Source: Phalacrocorax aristotelis (taxonomy: Eukaryota > Chordata > Aves > Suliformes > Phalacrocoracidae). From it: 64,000 nucleotides of DNA. Positions 1 to 11,500 of the stretch are shown piece after piece. Location: NCBI RefSeq assembly GCF_949628215.1, contig NC_134281.1:39106512-39170511 (forward strand), in the 5' to 3' direction. The notes under the pieces were generated by a model that did not search any database, had not been told where the DNA came from, and saw only the letters and a program-made list of their open reading frames with translations. Every line of letters begins with the position of its first letter. Position 1 is the first letter of the stretch. The position numbers were made by a program, and so were the translations under genes.

Positions 1-2585
1 AAAATAAATTCCAGGTTCTGGGAAACGAGTCCTTTTAGTCAACTTGTCTTTGCTGTAACACGCTGGGTATGCATGGATGTACACACTGTACTTATTGATA
101 CACTGTGGTGACTGCATGGTGGAATGGATTGCTTTGTTTGAAGGATGAATTCTGCAAGTCTCAGAATCACATAATATTATCACGCTCTAAAGTCATGTCT
201 CCTGCTTCAATTTTTGTCTTTAGAATTACATTAAAAATTCATATTCCTGGGACTTAATATGTGGCTAAGAATCCAGGTTTTACTATTTTAATTATATACT
301 TAAATTTTCCTCTTCTTCCAGTTTGAAAAATAATAATTAAAAGTTTCGTGGAATCACAGAATGATTAAGGTTGGAAAAGACCTCTACGATCATCATCAGG
401 TCCAACTGTCAACCCAACGCCACCAGGTCTCCTAAACCATGCCCTGAAGTGCCTACATGTTTTTTGAACACCCCCAGGGATGGTGACTCCACCACCTCTC
501 TGAGCAGCCTCTTCCAAAGCCTGACCACTCTTTCAGTGAAGAGATTTTTCCTAATATCCAATGTAAACCTCTCCTGATGCAGCTTGAAGCCATTTCCTCT
601 CATCCTATCACTAGTAACTTGGGAGAAGAGACCAACACCCACAAGTTTGTTTTCTTAGTGATATTCAATTTTAATATTATTTGAGTTCTTATAAACTGGC
701 AACATTATTTTTTTGTGGGAAAGTATTTAAAGGAAAGTTTTATATATTGAAAGCTGTGATTAAAAGGCCTATACTAAAAATGAAAGCTAGCTCACATGAC
801 TACACTCAGGGCCCAGTTTTATTTAGGTGTCCTTCTAATTCCTTTCTGAAGACATAATTGCATGTTTTAGGAAAATGAAATTCTGGCTTTTTATTTTCAG
901 GGTGGTATTTTTAGGAAACCATTGCACTAATAGCTCTGAGGTATGGGAATAGAATAGGGACAACTTTTATCCAAGAAGTGGCAGGTGTTAAGCTACTTAT
1001 AAATTTACTTTTCACTATTGCAACTGTTGTTTTTTTTCCTATGGCACTGGACAATTTATCCCTTGACCTGTGCATGGGTTCCCAAAAGGTAAAATGAGTA
1101 TGCTGACAGTTCTTTCCCCTGCTAGAAAGCCAAGGACAAAAGCAAGTCACCTTTGTCCTATTTATTTTTCAAAGCAGGGAATTTAACAGCTACTTATTTA
1201 ATTTCCATCAGGCAAATTACCTTCTTTGCCTTAGCTTCCAACAACCATCCAGTATCTTAGTCTTCTAATAAATGGTTTTGTTTTGATAATGGGATAAAAA
1301 CCCTATTAATTCCTCTGCTACTTCAGAGATAAGAATTCTTCTGAAAATAGCCACTGCTACTATAGAAAAGTTTTTCATATAGTCAAGACTGATTTTTTTA
1401 CACAGGCCAGATCTGGTTTTTAGACACTCACAAAATCTGACCGATTTCATTACTCATGGCTGAAGGCAGCTTTTGGAACTGAAATCACTGGCTGATTCCT
1501 CAAGCCTGACTGAAAAAAAAATCTTTCCAATGCAATGTAACCAGTGTCATTAGTTCTCAGTCCTTCCCAGGAAAAGAGCAGTGCCCTTTGTCTAAGAAGA
1601 GTTTGGCTGACAACTTAATGAGACTTAGATGGGGCACTAAGATAGACTGATAAGCTGAACTGCCAAAGGTCTGCTAGCCTTAAAGTTAATTGTTTCTTTT
1701 TTCTTATGCCTAATGCAGGAATTAAGCACTTTCACCATATAGTCAACTTAACTAAAATAAAGAGTACTCTGGCTCCAATTTGTTAAGATAACTAGTTTTA
1801 CTACTAAACAGGTTTAAAATGAGGCAAGTACCAATGTACCGTACTGTATCATAGTGAAAGTGGTCAGCGTATTGCAGTCAAAGCCCAATGTCGTCTTTCA
1901 CTTAACAGGCTCAAGCAGTGATAATTATGCTAGTGAAAGTGAGCATGATGAATAATTATTATGACCAATTTGGCTTTTCTGAGCTTGTGATTTATTTCTG
2001 ATTAGCATCCCATATCTTTTCAAGTGGTTTTGATGTCTGAAATTATTTACCTGATAATTTTCTTAACTTATTCACAGTCAATGAGCTGGGTGTTTTCTAT
2101 ATTTGAGTTTTTTAGATAATGAACACATAAGTATGTCACTTGGTTGGGTGAAGTTGGTTGTTAGCATGTGCTGTCCTGGAAAATTATTACAATCATGAAT
2201 TTGAAATCCACATTCAGAAGATAATCTGGTTTTGTGTGTGTTTAAAAATTGTTACTTTAGCAATATTCCTGTCTGAAGAAACATATTAGCAAAACTGAAA
2301 AATACACAATTAAACATCCCATTAAAGCAAATTAATTTACAGAAGTATATAGGTGTTTGTTATAAAATATCGGCATTAGTAATTATCAGTCACTAATTTT
2401 GCTACTATCCTGTGGGGCTCTGGCCCAGTAGCGTAATGACATACTCCCAAAAATAGACATTAAAGAACATGTATTCCATACGTGATAAACTCCTGCCATA
2501 AGAAAGCACCTGCAACTCAAAATACTCTTTAATAGCAAATACTCGTTTGAAGGAAATTCATAAACAGGTTTCCAGACCATTTTAC
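1..2585 (-). other. TNNI3K: TNNI3K intron 2 (partial)
   Basis: This is noncoding DNA downstream of the second TNNI3K coding exon on the minus strand. I looked on the minus strand for the next expected exon, which begins the ankyrin-repeat region, and did not find it, so it probably lies beyond the left edge. The only recognisable content is the CR1 fragment near 346-648. The rest is AT-rich unique sequence with short, unconvincing open frames. Confidence 0.6.
346..648 (-). repeat. CR1 LINE 3' end
   Basis: The segment reads as the reverse complement of the 3' end of a CR1 retrotransposon. It opens with the CR1 tail (GAATCACAGAATGATTAAGG), followed by the conserved blocks seen in the other copies of this window: the CCAACTGTCAACCCAACGCC block, the 'gggatggtgactccaccacc' block and the 'cagcttgaagccatttcctc' block. 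It is severely 5'-truncated, as is usual for CR1, and sits inside a TNNI3K intron. Confidence 0.9.
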
Positions 2586-2694
2586 CTAAAAACATGCTTC
2601 AGTTCTGCCAGCTCCTTTTCTTTGATTTGCAGGTCATCTTCTAACCGTTCTATGATTATAGCATATGATTCACTAACTTTCTTCTTCCATTCAT
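2586..2694 (-). CDS. TNNI3K: TNNI3K coding exon 2
   Basis: The exon has 109 bases: two bases completing the split Asp codon, 35 codons, and a two-base AG overhang. The acceptor is tttattcttag|AT and the donor TTTTTAG|GTAAAA. It encodes the heptad-like region that precedes the ankyrin repeats. Confidence 0.95.
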
Positions 2695-3368
2695 CTAAGA
2701 ATAAAAAAACCCCATTTCATGAAACACTTCAAAATGTATAAAACGCAGGAACTCAAATCATAATGTCCCGGTAACAAAAGCACTTGATTTCTAAACATCC
2801 AATTGTACTTTCGAATATTTTTTTATTAAAGTATAAACGTTCAAAATATTACAGCTATTAAAAGGTTCTTGCTGCAACCAATGTAGACACAAATAGACTG
2901 ATTTCATAGACAACTAATAATATGAATCCTTATCAGAAATATTTTTAACTTGAAAGAGAGAAAACTTAAACCTTAGGTTGCATTTGTTAGCTCTTATTTC
3001 CTAAATCTTAGCACAGACACACAGCATAACGTTGGAAGTTTAAAGGTTTTTGTAATGAAGTATGGGTTAAATCAACATAATAATCTAAGTTAATATGACC
3101 TTATACAATTGCACTAAGAAATTTAGTTTACTAGCTTTTCGTCTTCTTTTTCTGTAAAAGAAGTATATGTGATTTGGGTTAAGCCATTCGTCTTGTAAAC
3201 CAGTAACAATACAATACCTTATCCTTGAACTCAAGAGTAAGTTAGCAATGAGTTATCTCCTGAAATATCATTTGCTTCTTGTAGATGGATGCATGGTATA
3301 TTGCGTTTAAAAAAGGAACATTAATTACCAGTGCAAGTTTGGGTTGGTCTAGATTTATAATTTCCCAT
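2586..3368 (-). CDS. TNNI3K: TNNI3K, cardiac ankyrin-repeat kinase, first two coding exons (partial gene)
   Basis: Coding exons are 3329-3368 (start ATG at 3368-3366) and 2586-2694, on the minus strand. Exon 1 encodes [13 protein letters not shown] plus one base. Exon 2 completes an Asp codon and encodes a charged, probably coiled-coil stretch ([20 protein letters not shown], then IKEKELAEL). This matches the N terminus of vertebrate TNNI3K as I recall it. The family has this N-terminal coiled coil, then ankyrin repeats, then a tyrosine-kinase-like domain and a Ser-rich tail. It is a heart-enriched kinase that interacts with cardiac troponin I. Both introns have GT donors, the exon 2 acceptor is tttattcttag, and the frame is kept across the junction. 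The Gly2...Ser6 start fits an N-myristoylation site. The remainder lies beyond position 1. The gene follows FPGT on the same strand, as in mammals. Confidence 0.93.
3329..3368 (-). CDS. TNNI3K: TNNI3K coding exon 1
   Basis: The exon has 40 coding bases: 13 codons plus one base. The donor reads ACTG|GTAATT on the minus strand. The start ATG is followed by G at +4. Any 5' UTR lies at higher coordinates and its boundary is not visible. Confidence 0.92.
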
Positions 3369-4764
3369 TTGTCCAATATATCTTCTTCGTTTCAGCAAAG
3401 TTCTTGCAGTAATATGATTCCTTGTTCAAGAGCAGTGACGTTCCTACTGAAAAATTCTTTTGATAGTCTCTGGCTAAAAATAAACCCTGTGCCAAATGGA
3501 ATGTCATGCAACAATGATACAGAGCAAAACAGTCTGTGCTGTCAACTGTAAAAAATAATAGCGGTACCTAATCAGCTTGCTTAAAAATCTACTGTCTATT
3601 TCAACAGAAACATTTGCTTTCATCTGTTGAATATCTAAAACTGGTGGGAAGTGGGTAATTTGGCAGCTTGCTACCAATTCTGTAGAGAAAAAGGAATTTA
3701 AGAAGCTGAATCCCAAGCATACTTTCAGGATCCCCAAGGAGTGCTGGGTGCCCCCAGTTTGGAGAGGCCAGAGGTTACCTCAACTCATAACAATAAAATG
3801 TATCCTAACATATGGGATAGCTTTGGAGTATCTGGGTATTTTAGTTACAGAGTGCAAACTGTGTCTTATCAGAGAGTACTGACTTTTTGTGGTTTGGTAA
3901 TATTTGTACACGTTGTTATGCCAAGGAAGCCTCACTGAATTGGACTAGGAAATGAGCTCACTGTCAGGAGTTCAGTATGTTTACTTTGTGTTCTGTGGGC
4001 ACATACAGAGCACCCTCCTCGCACCAACAGACAGCAGCAGCTTGGCTGGCTAAACCGGTGACCAGACTGCTAATGAAGGACGTGACCTGGAGGAAGCTGG
4101 GCTTGTCACCGCTTACAGACTTACAAAGAAGGGAGGAGATGTTTGAGGTTGTTTTGATGCTGCTCCTGCTGTAGGTAGAATTTATCCAGAAGTGAACAAG
4201 GACACAATCAAGCTGCTTTGTTTGTATTCCGAGCTGATCATGTACAAGGGAGCTGAGGACCAGGATCTACACAGATATATCCCTAAATCCTGTGTTCAGT
4301 CTAATTTGTCCTGTTTGTTAGTATTTTATCTTGGACCCGGTGCCACAGTAATGTAGTAAAACCCCGTTACCTGGCTAGCTGGAAGGCTGAAATGAGCAAA
4401 TTGGGCTCTGTGTGTGCACATACATGCAAATAAACCATGACAAAATTAATCTAGACTGTGTGCACAGGTGCATTCCTGTAAGAGTGTGTGCTTAAGAACT
4501 GTGAAAGATTGGTTAATAGCAAAATAACACTGCTTTTCACTTGCACAAACTGAACCTCCTCAGTAAATTGGTTAGCACAGATCTGTTCATATATTGTCTA
4601 CCCTTTTCATATCCACTTCCCTGTGTTTTCTATCAAATGGAACTACTTTATACATATTGTCCCAGCTAATTATGGGGCTCATGCTGGTTTCTGTATGTAT
4701 CTCTTTTCCCCCTTTCATTGTTTTTTTAATTCATTTGGTATACATATACTTACATGTGTATAAG

Positions 4765-4803
<39 letters not shown>

Positions 4804-5539
4804 TTATATATTTAAAATGTGTTGGTTGACCTTGGCAGCTTTTCTGTATATAAGTCCTTAGTTTTCTCAGATAAGGATCTCAGGCAAGAAGATATGTAAA
4901 AATAATACACATATATAATGTCTTCAACATGCTTCATCCCATTGTAAACAAACTTGCACTCCTCTGATAGTTCCTGACACAGCATGAACTCATCCATTTA
5001 TTTGCACTGATTTACACATAAAACCAAGGATGTATTTCAGAAGACTTTGAACTGCTTTGATAATATGCCCTGTGATATTCAACCAAATATTTGCAAAAAG
5101 GCACCAGCCTTGTAACTGATCCTCCATAGCTAGTTGCCAAGCAACCGGAAGAGCTGGAAAAGCAGCACCAAGAGGAGTACCTCCTCTCCCACTGCTTTTA
5201 TTAGCTTAGTGCTGTTTGTTTTTCCTTGAATGTCTAAAATGCAGCTGTGGCTGTGCAGCCAAAGACAAATGTTTTGGCCATCTCTCCCACCTGCTAGAGA
5301 GTATTGGGGTAAAAAAGCCTGCCAGGACATGCTTGCCACAGCACACATCCCCCCTCGCAGCCTGGGCTATGACAGGAACTCAGAAGTGGATGCATTTTGT
5401 CTTTTCATAGCAGTGGAGCTTTCTGCACGTTTCCTGATCCATTCATGCAGCAGAGTGTTAATCATATTAGGATTTTTAGCTTTGATTATCGAATAAGCTA
5501 GATCACCCTTTTTCTTCATAACCTATGCTTTTAGGAGCT
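3369..5539. other. Intergenic DNA upstream of TNNI3K
   Basis: The stretch holds the putative TNNI3K promoter and 5' UTR, which I cannot delimit. There is no CpG island here, unlike at FPGT, which fits a tissue-restricted promoter. The only recognisable element is the CA/TA microsatellite near 4766-4811. Confidence 0.5.
4766..4811. repeat. (CA)n-(TA)n microsatellite
   Basis: A run of about 13 CA units leads into an ATATATATTTATATA tail. It is a simple sequence repeat. Confidence 0.97.
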
Positions 5540-6180
5540 GCTCTGAAAGAGGGGCCTGCAGCTGGACCAGCCAGAGGTTCCCACCTCTGACACAGGGTGT
5601 CTCAGCGGCTGTCATGGCCGCCATGGCAGCGCAGCACCTGTGCCAGCATTTGCACTCCGGCAGCATTTACTCAGCTGCTGCTGCAGATGTGGCTGAACTC
5701 AGTTCTATCAGTTCTCAGGTATCTGAGACAGAGTCTTCTCCTTTGCATCATGCATGTGCATGCAGCACTGTATTACGCCCTCTGCTCCGTGACTCCTGTG
5801 CCAGCTGCATGGCAGGGGAGCAGGAAGCAAGATGCATCAGTGCCTGCCACCTAGAATGGCTCTGCCTTCAGGAGCGCTGCACCTCGCCCTCTCAGCACCC
5901 AGCCTCCGGCTACCTCCCCTCACCGTGTGGCAGCCCTCAGCGCTGGCTTGCGCACCATGGGCACAGAAGATCCTGGGAATGCTCCGTGGTGCCGTTGCCT
6001 GCCCTCAGCAAACCCCATCTGCAGCTGCTGCTGTGAAGGCAGCTCACGGCCATTCACAGGAGCTGCTAGTACCTGCCGGCCTCAGCAGAGACCAGGTGGC
6101 AGCAGCCAACTTTTGTGGATTGTTCATATGGCATCTCCAAAGATACTTGATTGATGTTTCACTTTTCCACTGTTGTGTGA
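5540..6180. other. GC-rich patch with no recognised gene
   Basis: Base composition shifts sharply from the AT-rich surroundings to GC-rich, and several overlapping frames stay open. The longest (5614-6036, plus) starts MAAMAAQHL and is rich in Ser, Cys, Ala and Pro. Because several frames are open at once and the encoded sequence matches no family I know, I read this as a composition effect, not a gene. It ends against the CR1 copy that begins near 6188. Confidence 0.4.
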
Positions 6181-6187
6181 CATGACA

Positions 6188-7907
6188 CACCTACAGAGGG
6201 TGGAAGCGAGGACAGGCAGCCTGGGAAGAATACAGAGAAAATTGCCCAAGCAGTCAAGGGTCAGGTTAGGAATTCTATCAGTCCTGATAGAACTAAGTCT
6301 GGCCAGGGATGCCAAGGGCAACAAGAAAATCTTCTGTAGGTAGGTTGGTGATAAAAGGAAGACTAGGGAAAATGTGGGCCCTCTCTGGAAGGAAACAGGA
6401 GACCTGGTTACCTGGGATATGGGAAAGGCTGAGGTACTCAAATTTTTTGCCTCAGTCTTTTCCGGCAAGTGCTCTAGCCACATTGCCCAAGTCACAGAAG
6501 GCAAAGAGAAGGACTGGGTGAATGAGCAACTGCCCACTGTAGGAGAAGATGAGGTTCAAGACCATCTGAGAAACCTGAATGTGCCCAAGTCCATGGGACC
6601 TGATGAGATGCATCTGCAGGTAACTGGCAGATGAAGTGCTAAGCCACTATCCATCATATCTGAGAAGTTGTGGCAGTCTGGTGAAGTTGCCACTGACTGG
6701 AAGAGGGGAAACATAACCCCCATTTGTAAAAAGGGAAAAAAGGAAGACCCAGGGAACTACAGGCCAGTTAGCTTCACCTCTGTGCCCAGCAAGATCATGG
6801 AGCAGATCCTCCTGGAAACTATGCTAAGGCACATGTAAAATAGGGAGGTGATTTGTGACAAACAACATGGCTTCACTAAGGACAAATCATGCCTGACAAA
6901 TCTGGTCTTCTATGACAGGGTTAGAACATCAGTGGGTGAGGGAAGAGCAACTGACGTCATCTACTTGGACTTGTGCAAAGCTTTTGACACTGTCCTGCAC
7001 GACATCTTTGTCTCTAAATTGGAGAGACATGAATTTGATGGAGGGACCACTCAGTGGATAAGGAATTGGCTGGGTGGTCACACTCAAAGAGTTGTGGTCA
7101 AAGTCTCGATGTCCAAGTGGAGCCCAGTGACGAGTGGCATTCCTCAGGGGTTGGTATTGGGACTGGCACTGTTTAAATCTTTGTCGGCGATACAGACAGC
7201 AGGATTGAGTGCACAGTCAGCAAATCTCCCGATGACACCAAGCTGTGTGGTGCAGTTGATACGCTGGAGGAAAGGGATGCCATCCAGGGAGACCTTGACA
7301 GTCTTGTGTGGTGGGCCCATAAGAACCTCATGAAGTACAACAAGGCTGAGTGCAAAGTCCTGCACACGGGTCAGGGCAATCCCAAGCACGAATACAGGCT
7401 GGGCAAAGAATGTATTGAGAGCAGCCCTGAAAAGAAGGCTTGGGGGTGTTGGTTAATGAGAAGCTCAATATGACCGGGCAATGTGTGCTTGCAGTGCAGA
7501 AAGCCAACCATGTCCTGGGCTGCATCAAAGGAAGCGTGACCAGCAGGTCAAGGAAGGTGATTCTCCACCCACTACTCCGCTCTCATTAAGACCCCACCTG
7601 GAGTACTGCATTCAGCAATGGGGCCCCCAACATAAGAAGAACATGATCCGTTGGAGCAAGTCCAGAGGAAAGCCACGAAGACGACCAGAGGGCTGGAGCA
7701 CCTCTCCTATGAAGACAGAATGAGACAGTTGGGGTTGTTCAGCCTGGAGAAGAGAAGGCTCCAGGGAGACCTTACAGCAGCCTTCCAGTACCTGAAGGGA
7801 GCCTACAAGAAAGGTGGAGAGGGACTTTTTAAAAGGCCATGTAGTGATAGGACAAGGGGTAATGGCTTTAAAGTGAAGGCAGGTAGATATAAATTAGATA
7901 TAATGAT
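6188..7907 (+). mobile_element. CR1 LINE fragment with broken reverse transcriptase
   Basis: This is a plus-strand CR1 copy, truncated at both ends. It contains part of the ORF2 reverse-transcriptase region. Visible signatures are the motif-A-like [11 protein letters not shown] (near 6962), GIPQGLVLG (motif B, near 7137), and a damaged motif C where FADDTKL has become a frame-shifted SPDDTKL (near 7222). It continues into the CR1 segment encoding a 'LEYCIQQWGPQ' type sequence. Several frameshifts and stops break the frame, so it cannot make protein. It lacks the endonuclease region and the typical CR1 tail. Confidence 0.9.
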
Positions 7908-8157
7908 ATAAGGATATAATCATGGGATAGCTTGAAACAGGCCTGTGATAGCTCCTCAGCCCCTTTTCTGGCTGGCTTTGGTGTTGCAGCTCCTGCTGTC
8001 TCTGGAGGAAATCCCAGGGCTGTTGTCAGCACCCAGCAAGGGGCTGTGCCAGCCCCACATGCCATGGGCAGCACCTCTGATCCACTCCCTCAGCTGTTGT
8101 GGTGCTGCCTGCAGGGAGGAAAAGAGGGAAAAGGCTTTCAACACCGGCTAAAGGACA

Positions 8158-8525
8158 GGTGAGGCAATGCAAGGTGAAGCGAGGAGCATAAAAGTGAGGT
8201 GAAGAGTGGTGAGGTGAGGCGTGCTGAGACGAGGCACAAGAGCACTGAGGCGAGGTGCTGTAAGCTGAGGAGAGGCGCCGTGAGCAGAGGTGAGGGCAAG
8301 GCACAGAGCAGTGAGGCGAGATACAAGGTGGGATGGTATGAGGCAAGCCACAGAGCAGTGAGGCGAGGAGTGGTGAGACAAGGTGAGGTGAGGAGTGGCC
8401 TAGTGAGACACAGTGAGATGAGAAGAGGTGCACTGAGATGGTGTGAGGCAAGGGGCAGCACAGTGAGGCACAGTGACAGGAGGAGAGGTGTGGCACCATG
8501 AGGTGAAGTGAGGCAAGCTTAGTGG
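8158..8525. repeat. Degenerate GTGAG/GAGGC minisatellite
   Basis: About 370 bases are built almost only from short variants of GTGAG, GAGGTGAG, GAGGCGAG and similar words. Purines predominate heavily on the plus strand. The words vary in spacing and sequence, so this is an old or slipping minisatellite, not a clean tandem array. CpG appears repeatedly within GAGGCGAG-type words. Antisense open frames here, rich in Ser, His, Leu and Pro, are by-products of the repeat. Confidence 0.8.
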
Positions 8526-11500
8526 AAAATTGCTTGAAGAAGTGGGACACTCCAGCAGAGGTGAGGTGAGGGGTGGTGGCTCACAGCAGGGAGTGAAATG
8601 CCAGGAAAAAAACATCTGGAATTGACAAAATAGGTTTTGGCACTCCTTGTGGCCTGAAGTACAAGACTTTTCTTCCATTCAGACCAAAAAAACTGTGACA
8701 GAAACAGGACCAGAACAAACTCCAAAGCCCAAGAAATCTTCTGCTCACTTCTGCACAGAAACTGCGTTTTAATGCAACAGCTTTATAAAGTAAAAGCGTT
8801 ACATTTCTGTGATAAGTTAGAGATAAAATTGTTTGCTTTAAAAGAAGTAAAAGCCTTGCAGATTATTTATATTCTAGTACCATCTACTTTATGGAAATAC
8901 ATGAAAAAGAAGCCATCAGTTTCTATACCATATTTTTATTCACTCTTTGTAAACATCTGTGTGGGTGAAGATTCATTCATATGGACACATATGGGAAGAT
9001 CACTGAAAACTGCAGCACAGGAGGTTAATCCAGTCAGTCAGTGAAGTCAATGCAACAACTTTGTTCACCATGAAAGCAACTTTCAGGTGAATTCTTGAAG
9101 CATTCACATCATAGGCTATGTGAAGCTGTTGCAGAATAATTGAAACTAGTGGGAAAAAAAAAGACAAAAATTAATAATAATTGCAGAGCCTGTTTGCCAG
9201 CTGTTTGCAGACAGAGAAGAAAGGGATAACTGCGCTGACTACTGTGTTAGGCCAGTCCCAGTTAACATCTATACAAGTAGCATTAAAATGTCAACAGCAA
9301 TGTTTTTTGGTGAGTAGTCTTTGATTGTAATGTTTACAGAATACTGAACTGTACAAATGTCTTTGATTAATTTTTTAGAAGTTTTATTGCAGTTTTGTGT
9401 TTGGAATGTGCAGCTGTCATCCCATCTTACAAGAGAAATGTGAAAAAATATTTTCCCGTTTCTGTTTTTAAATGTCCTTCACCAGTAGCCTTTACAGGAT
9501 TAAGTCTTTTGAAATGATCTTTATTTCAAATCAATTAGACCATATTCATATCTATAATTTTCTGTGAGAGGCTGTATGTTGCTTCTATACATTTCAATGT
9601 CATTCTGGTGACTTTCAGATATGTCACAGAAAATGAAAAGGATGTTTAAAGAAAATGCATTTTTGTGAAAATAAAGTACAAGAAACTCTGTGGCCCATAT
9701 AATGAAACAGGTGTTTACAAAGGCTTCTCTGTGGCAGTGGATTAAAAGAAGTGTACAGAAGAATAGTACTGCTATTTTTGTTCTCACAATACTACAGTGG
9801 CATTTGCACGGGGATTAATCTTCCACATGTGCAGAGAGGAGAAAATGAAGCTGTTTCATGAGAGACTTAGGAACAAGAAGAGGCTGGAACCACTGAGCTC
9901 CAGTACAGACAAACTCCCTTTCCAAGTCAAGAACATTTCTACGCAGATCCAGATGATTGTTTGAGCTTACTTTCTTTTGCCAGTTCCCCAAATCCTTCTG
10001 GCACAGATATCTTTCAGCTGCTCATTTTTATTTCAGCTGCCTTCCCTTGTGTTCTTTTTTAAGCACCCAATTGCTCAGATTTCAATTTCCTGCCTAAAAG
10101 GTTACTGAAATAATCCTCCTCTCTCAAATTTCATAGTATAATATACACAGTATGGCTAAATCTCTGTTCATTATAGCATGCTTTCAAAGCATTCAGGGAA
10201 ATCATTAAGATGATGTTCATTATGAGCCCTATTATTGCACTACACAGCACAACTAATTAAATAAAGAAAGCTGACATGAATAAAATAATTAAACACTCAT
10301 CTTGGTTTTATTTGAGACTGTATCAGCCTGAGTTCCATTTCAGGACAGATGGAGCCCAGCAATGATCTAGAGGCCTGTACAAAAACTGCATCCATCTAGG
10401 AAACTCAATAAGCCTTAATCAAAATCAATCTCCAAATTTCAGTTGATGCCTCCTGTTTTAGAAGGTTCTACCTAATTGTCATTTTCAGTATTGCATCCTT
10501 TATTACTCAGAGTGGAGCAAAATCATGGGCCAGGATGCCATGATGGTCTTGTTTTCAGAATCGGATACCAGAAACCAGCAACCTCATAATTACTATTATT
10601 TTGCTGTTAAATTTTACCGTGTGGCCTTGGACATTGAGCCCATGTCCAAATCCTTGGGACAAGTTTATCCCAGCATAAGAAAATTGTTGTAATCTACCTT
10701 AACAGCAGATTGTGAAAGATTAGCTAAAGTTTGTAAAATGCAATATAAATAAAATACATACACATATCGTGTACATCAGAGTTAGATTATTACAGTCAGG
10801 AAGTGTCCAGTCTGAAGTCCTTTTGATTTTAATAAGATTTGATCACACTACAAGATAGCCCTTGTAGTAAGGACTAGCATTTCTTATGGCTAAAAAATGT
10901 GCACTTCATAAATAGCTGCAATACATGCACCAAAGGGTCCTCTCATGCCTAAATAAAGATAGTATTTGCGACATGTGTCATCAAGGATACATACAAATAC
11001 TCGCTAATCTGTCATCTCATCTCTCGCTCTCCTTCTTTTGACAGAAATATTGTATCACCTCAAAAATGACATTACAGCCGCTACAGACTAACTTATCCTT
11101 GCAACTCCTTCTGGGCTCTGCGGCTCCAGTGCCTTCCTTGCCTGCTGATCCCCTGCTCACCCGATGCCCAACAGAACTCAACAAGCCGCACAGCAAGGCG
11201 CAGTAGATTAGTGAAGGTTTGGCAGATGTATGCAGGGCTGAAACACTCACTGTCAGGATACTTCATGAGAGCTCTGCAGCTCTTGTTCTTCACTTCAGAG
11301 ATTTTTATCCCTGGTGGACACTAGAAATCTTTACTCCATCAACATGCTTGCCAGGGGCAAAATCCTGGCCCCTGCTTAAATCAAAAGCAAAACTCTTAGT
11401 AACTTCAATCAGATAGCATATTCATTCCAGGTTTTCAGATTTTATACTGAAGCTGATGCAGGAAAATCAACAAAACTAGCTATTTTCCATAGCTTGACAG

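Noticed and set aside
3285-3551. Plus-strand open frame of 88 codons
   Set aside because: It lies antisense to TNNI3K exon 1 and its flanks. The minus-strand exon explains the sequence better.
8026-8550. Minus-strand open frame of 174 codons, rich in Ser, His, Leu and Pro
   Set aside because: It is the antisense reading of the GTGAG minisatellite. Other frames there are open as well.
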